From positions 1,364,001 through 1,428,000 of the forward strand of contig NC_085852.1 of the NCBI RefSeq assembly GCF_020906515.1: a stretch of 64,000 nucleotides of DNA. The letters run 5' to 3'. Positions 59,078-64,000 of this stretch are shown piece by piece. How positions within the stretch are numbered: position 1 is the first letter of the stretch; every line of letters starts with the position of its first letter. This stretch comes from Vanrija pseudolonga. Taxonomy: Eukaryota > Basidiomycota > Tremellomycetes > Trichosporonales > Trichosporonaceae. Below the pieces are notes generated by a model that made no database searches, was not told where the DNA came from, and worked only from the letters and a program-made list of their open reading frames with translations. Made by a program: the position numbers and the translations under genes.

Positions 59078-62000
59078 ATGAAGTTTGGGCAGTACCTCAA
59101 CGACAACGCCACGCCCGAGTGGAAGCGCGCGTACATCGACTACCGGGCATGCAAGAAGCAGATCAAGCGCATCACTGCGCGGCTGGAGCAGGCCGACCCG
59201 GAGGCCGCGGACGCCGGCGATAGCTCGGGCGACGACGACCACGGCCCGTCCAAGCCCAAGGGGCAGCGCCCGCCCTCGACCCCCGGCGCAGCGTCTGTCA
59301 CCGTCGGCAGCGGGGCGGCCACCACCTCCCCCGCCACGGGCGCCGCGACGCCCGGCGCCGCTGCGCCAGACGCCAAGCCGCCGGCAGCGGCGGGGGACAC
59401 GCTCAGCCCCTCGACGACGCGGTCGACGTACCATACCCCGGCGTCTGGATTGTCTAGCACCGGCGTGAGTTGCCCCTGTGGAGCTACAAGCTGACAGGCA
59501 GAAGAGCCCAGGTTACGGCGCGATGGGGACGAGCCCCCGCCTCGCGTCGGCGAGCGGCGGCGTGCCCCTGCCCCCGGCGCCAACACACCCGCCCCCGCTA
59601 CACCTCGGCGAGCCGGCGCTCCAGTCGCCTACGGCACCCGCGGCGGTGGAACCAGCCGCAGCGTCAGCGCAGCGCGGCAAGCTCCCGCGGCGGTTAACGG
59701 GCAAGGGCGCGGCGGGGGCAGCGTCGCCCGGCCGCGTCAACTTCTCGCCCGTCGTGCACGCGTACCCCGCCGAGGTGGACATCAGCGAGGGCGGGGACAG
59801 CGGGCGGGCCGAGACGTCGCCCGACGACGCCTCGCACGCCGACACGGCGAGCACGGGCGGCGAGACGGCGCCGCTCAAGCGGACCACCAGCAGCGTGCAC
59901 CGCTCACCCGGCCGCACCAAGGCCAGCCCGCGCCCCAAGCGCAGCCCGTCGGCGCTGCACGCCGGCTTCAGCCCCCAGTTCCAGATCGTCAGCCCCCGCG
60001 TCCAGCCCAGCGCTGGGCTGTCGACGTCTGGCGTTAGCGACGCGCCTAGCGGCTCCAAGAGTCTTCGTGAGTTTCGCCCGGGCGTAGCGGAAATCAAGGG
60101 GGGCAAGGTCGAGAGCAAGGCCGAGAACAAGGCAGTGAGAAACGTTGTGAAGGAGAAAGACTCATATGACGACGACTGCAAGGGCAAGATGCCTGAGGGC
60201 GATGTTGGCGCTGGCGCCGGGGCGTTTCTGAAGATGAGAAGGGCAATGGGTGGCAAGGATCTGCTGGCTGAGAGCGGTGCGATGTGGCTGGGAGTGATGC
60301 CCGAAGATGTGACAGGACACTGACATGGCACAGGCTCGTTCAAGCTCCCCTCGCCTCGCCTGCAGCCACGCACGGCGAGCACGTTTGACGAGCTGTACGA
60401 GACGCTCGCACCCGACGAGCAGGCCTTCTTCGACCTGTTAGACCACGAGCTGGACAAGGTTGAGTCGTTCTACCATGCCCGCGAGCTCGAGGCCGTCCGC
60501 AAAGGCAACGAGCTGCGCCAGCAGCTCAAGGAGCTGGCCGAGCACCGCCGTGTCTTCCACCGCGAGTACCCGCAGGGCACGAGAGATTGGGAGGTGGCCA
60601 TGGGCCTTGCTATCCCGGCCAGCACCAACCAGGCGATTGAGCGCGCCGTCGAGTCGGCACTCCACTTCCGCAACCCGTTCAAGCACCACGATGGAGACAA
60701 CGACACGCCGGCCTCAGGAAAGAGTGCCTCCGACACGCCGAACGGTAACGGCCATGGAGAAAATGGTGGCGGCCGCAAGTCTCGCGATGGAGACGACAAG
60801 GCTGCGAGGGCCGCGGCGGCGAGACAGTACGACCCCGAGAGATACCAAAAGTACAAGCGGGACTTGCGTGGTGCCATGCTCGAGTTCTACCGCCACCTCG
60901 AACTGATCAAGAACTATCGCGTAAGTTGGGGGTGCACGAAGTTTGCTGAACGACGACAGATTCTCAACCTCACGGGTTTCCGAAAGGCGCTCAAAAAGTT
61001 TGAGAAGGCGACCAAGATTGTGTGTCTCGAGCTGTACACCGACGACCGGATCGCGCCGTGCTCCTTTGCGCGCGGTGAGGTCATCGAGGGCTTGATCAAG
61101 GAGACTGAGGACCTGTTCACCGAGCACTTTGAGCACGGCGACGGCAAGCGAGCGCGCGATAGACTTCGGAGGCAGGACGAAAACCACACGCACTACCTCA
61201 GCATGCTGAGATCAGGCATCATGCTCGGCTTGGGACTTCCGCCTGCCGTGCTTGCCATTGTCAAGTGTGAGTGCAACAAGCGCATGGTGCTGGTGCTCAT
61301 TGCCAGCGTACGACCCCGAGACTCGGAGGGCCATCCCAGCGTGGGATGCCCTGCTTACGATCTACGCGGCACTCTACCTCCCCGTCCTCTTTGCCATGCT
61401 GTTCGAGCTGAACCTTTGCGCATTCGTCGAGGCGCGCATCAACTACGAGTTCGTCATGGAGCTGTCTCGCCCGACGCTCGACTTTAGGTCATACCTTGAG
61501 GTGCGCCTGCCTTGGGCGGACCACTCGCTGACGCCCAGATGCCGACCTTCTTCTTCATGACACTCAGCTACTGCTTCTTCTTCTCGTTCTACCGTGTTGC
61601 GACACACAATGTGGCGCCGACAACGTGGCCCGCTGCGTGGCTTGTCCTCATCGTCGTCTTCTTCCTCAACCCGCTACCCATCTTCCGCCGGCGGTCACGA
61701 TACTGGTTCCTTCATGTCTTGTGGCGCGTCATCACGCCAGGTTACTCTCGCGTCGAGGTAAGCTCGCGCGTATCTTCTCTGAGCTGACATCCAGTTCATT
61801 GCTTTCTTCATCGCCGACGAGCTCAACAGTCTGGTCTACACGATCCAGAACGTCTACTTCCTGTCCTGTGTCTGTGCGTTGTCGGACACTTTGCAGGGGG
61901 CAGCGCTGACAGCTCAGACGGCAACCATTGGCCAGACAATGCGTACGGTGTCTGCCCGTCTGGCACCTCGTGGCCGTACGCCCTCCTTGGCGCACTTCCC

Positions 62001-63033
62001 CCGCTCGTCCGTCTCATCCAGTGTCTGAAGCGTTATCACGACTCGGGCCTCCAGATCCATTTGGTCAACGTGAGCCAAGCGTTACCGCGGTTCCTGGACG
62101 ACGCCACTGACATGTCTTAGGGTGGAAAATACTGCAGCTCGATTCTGTCCGGATGTCTCTTTATCTGGTGGCGCAGCCAGGGTATGTGGCGCGCTGAAAT
62201 GACCGAACATGATGCTCATCATTCCACAGGTGAACGCCGAGCGCATACCTCCTTCGTCGTCTGGATCATTTTTGCCACCGTGTCCTCGATCTACACTTCG
62301 GCATGGGTGCGTGAGCGCGCGCGGTAGTCGCGGGTAGTCGTCATGCGGTCTGTCGTACTCACACCCCCCACAGGACCTGATTGTCGACTGGAGTCTCCTG
62401 CGACCGGGGTACAAGCTCCTGCGCCCGGACCTCGGGTACGCCCACCCGATCGTCTACTACTTTGCAATGGTCACCAACATTATCGTCCGCTTCATCTGGG
62501 TCTGGTGAGTCGCGCGCGTGGGCGTGGGCGTGCACGGCACAGCAGGGCGGCGCACTGACAACGGACAACACAGGTACATCCCCAACACGGTCATCCACCC
62601 GCGCCTCCGATCCTGGATGTTTGCGTTGTTTGAGATGCTCCGGCGCTGGCAGTGGAACTTTTGTGAGTCGCCTCGCCCACTGGCGTGGTCAGTGCTGACG
62701 ACGCCAGTCCGTGTCGAGACCGAACACCTCGGTAACGCCGACGCGTACCGCGTCACGCGTGAGATTCCGCTGCCGTACCGCCGCGTCGACGACGACGGCT
62801 CCGAAGACGACATTGCTGCGACCAAGAAGAGCCTTGCGCGCCGCGCCAGCACCAACCCCATCGCTGTCAAGCTTCGCAAGATGAAGCACAGCCTCGTGGG
62901 CAAGGACACGTCGGGACGCGGGCCTGACGCCTTGCCTGTTGGCGCGCGCGGCAACTTTGCCCAGCGCGAGTACGAGGCTCGTCGGCCCGGCGACGGCGAC
63001 GACGACCGCGAGAGCGAGCTGAGCGCAGTGTAG
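59078..63033 (+). CDS. SYG1: SPX-EXS phosphate exporter SYG1/XPR1
   Basis: Thirteen exons give 1057 residues. The SPX domain opens with MKFGQYLNDNATPEWKRAYIDYRACKKQIKRI, is interrupted by about 275 low-complexity residues, and resumes with TFDELYETLAPDEQAFFDLLDHELDKVESFY and ILNLTGFRKALKKFEKATK, whose Lys cluster binds inositol pyrophosphates in the family. Membrane helices follow, then the EXS domain: FIADELNSLVYTIQN, CPSGTSWPYALLGALPPLVRLIQCLKRYHD, GGKYCSSIL, TSAWDLIVDWSL and FEMLRRWQWNFFRVETEHLGN. XPR1/SYG1 proteins export phosphate under SPX control. Intron 60067-60333 is long for this genome (267 nt) and intron 60921-60959 (39 nt) is stop-free in frame. The C-terminal tail is charged and disordered. 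Confidence 0.93.
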
Positions 63034-63131
63034 TCAGTCGGGAGCCATCATATCACCCTCATAGATCTTGTCATTATGGAATTTGCTGCAGCATCGATTC
63101 GACACGACAATTTGCATCAGGATCACTAGCG
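63034..63131. other. Short convergent spacer
   Basis: Only 98 bp separate the SYG1 stop from the stop of the convergent edge gene, so their 3' untranslated regions probably overlap. Confidence 0.5.
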
Positions 63132-64000
63132 CTATTGACCACCGCCCTTGCGCAGGGAGAAGAATCGGAACGAAGGCTTGCGCTCTGGAGGCGCCCGTCC
63201 CGTCTCTCCCTCGACATCGGCGTCGGCTCCGCCGTCGTACCCGACTCCACCCTCCTCATCAACAACCGAGCGCTTCTCAAAGTAGCGCGACGACAGCCAC
63301 TGGTGACCACCGCCGCCTTGCGCTACTTCGAGCGAGTTGCCACGTTCGTTGTCATTGACCGGAGCACGGTTGAAGAGCTCCTCGGCACTGAGAAGGCCGT
63401 TTGAACCAGGGGGCGACATGCCAAAGTTGGACCCGCCGGCACCCTGGCTCTCCTTGAGGTTGGCAGCAATCTCATCGAGGCCAGAGATGGAGCGGTTACC
63501 GTTTCCAGACCAGCGCGCCTTGCCGAGAAGCGGCCACTTGAGCGCACGCTTCTCGGACGCCGAGGGAGCAAAGAGCGACTCGTACCCACCCATGGCGAGG
63601 GGGAGCGAGTCGCTCGATCCCACGTTGGCGACGCCAGACGGGAAGAGGTTGAAGCCAGACGAGACGTTTTCAGACGAGGGCGAGGACGAGAACCAGCGGC
63701 GCGAGTTGGGGAGCGCGTTGACACCGGGCAGCGTAGAGGACGAGCCACCAAGGTGGGTCGGCGGCGTAACGTTCGGGAAGCGCGAGGTCGGGGTGACACG
63801 GCGAGCGCCGGTGACAGCACTGTCATCCGAACGCTCGAAACCAGTGGACACGAAACCAGCCGACGTGGGCCAGCGGGGCGAGTCCTCGCCTGATTCCGAA
63901 CCAGAGTCACCACCGTTGGCGGGCGGACCGGTACGAAGAGCGTCGTGGATCGTCGACAGAAGGCCGTCGTCGTCATCCTCGGGTTCAGCCTCGGAGCCGG
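63132..64000 (-). CDS. Partial hypothetical protein (3' end, start outside window)
   Basis: The frame is open from the window edge (64000) to TAG at 63132-63134 with no intron needed, giving at least 288 C-terminal residues. The sequence is Ser/Gly/Pro rich: DDDDGLLSTIHDALRTG, SGESGEDSPRW-like acidic parts, PNSRRWFSSSPSSENVSSG, and a conserved-looking end HQWLSSRYFEKRSVVDEEG and RKPSFRFFSLRKG. I do not recognise a domain. It seems disordered and phosphorylatable, perhaps part of a larger regulator. The gene continues beyond the right edge. Confidence 0.7.
   Translation of the reverse strand, partial: GSEAEPEDDDDGLLSTIHDALRTGPPANGGDSGSESGEDSPRWPTSAGFVSTGFERSDDSAVTGARRVTPTSRFPNVTPPTHLGGSSSTLPGVNALPNSRRWFSSSPSSENVSSGFNLFPSGVANVGSSDSLPLAMGGYESLFAPSASEKRALKWPLLGKARWSGNGNRSISGLDEIAANLKESQGAGGSNFGMSPPGSNGLLSAEELFNRAPVNDNERGNSLEVAQGGGGHQWLSSRYFEKRSVVDEEGGVGYDGGADADVEGETGRAPPERKPSFRFFSLRKGGGQ

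Overview
The window is nuclear DNA of a GC-rich basidiomycete fungus. A tremellomycete yeast, possibly of the Trichosporonales, is my best inference. The grounds are densely packed protein genes split by many very short introns (32-60 nt is usual), donors mostly GTGAGT, branch sites CTGAC or CTAAC placed a few bases before CAG, pyrimidine-rich leaders, and gene content such as Mph1, Ku70, SYG1/XPR1 and a PAPS-domain ATP sulfurylase. I joined exons by splice signals, by phase and by recall of family motifs. For the genes whose exon lengths I summed, the total divides by three. No database search was run.

Layout: 0.7-7.2 kb holds an LCCL-domain membrane protein (+) convergent with the 12-exon DNA helicase MPH1 (-). 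8.3-11.3 kb has an NmrA-like protein and an ataxin-3-like Josephin protease. 11.5-18.4 kb has a Na+/K+-type P-ATPase (-) and an RCC1-PHD protein (-). 18.7-22.8 kb has a manganese-type CDF transporter (+), a short-chain dehydrogenase (-) and glyoxalase I (+). 22.9-28.2 kb has Ku70 (-) and a bifunctional PFK-2/FBPase-2 (+). 28.7-32.7 kb has an MDR oxidoreductase (-) and ATP sulfurylase (+). A 2.2-kb stretch without a recognisable gene follows. 34.9-40.7 kb has a ThuA-like GPI-type protein (+), the glycine-cleavage T protein (-) and an SCP/Psr1-like phosphatase (-). 42.1-44.7 kb is SDA1 (-). 45.3-50.8 kb carries two unrecognised genes (+). 51.4-54.3 kb has the small mitoribosomal gene mL60 (-) and an MFS transporter (+). 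55.2-63.0 kb has a RING-H2 membrane protein, a LigB-type dioxygenase and the phosphate exporter SYG1/XPR1, all (+). The right edge cuts an unrecognised gene (-).

The genes are mostly unrelated housekeeping functions: DNA repair (Mph1, Ku70), carbon and one-carbon metabolism, sulfate assimilation, ion and phosphate transport, and ribosome biogenesis. I see no biosynthetic cluster, CRISPR array, rRNA, confident tRNA or transposable element.

The most interesting signals lie in gene structure. A probable 3-nt microexon in the CDF gene supplies the Phe that keeps a DxxxD metal motif in register. At least twelve introns are multiples of three without an in-frame stop, one of them inside the DEAH box of Mph1 and one in mL60 carrying a perfect G-quadruplex pattern. 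There is also a tandem CAG/TAG acceptor that decides a C terminus, a probable GC-AG intron in glyoxalase I, and an array of repeats resembling 3' splice sites downstream of the Josephin gene.
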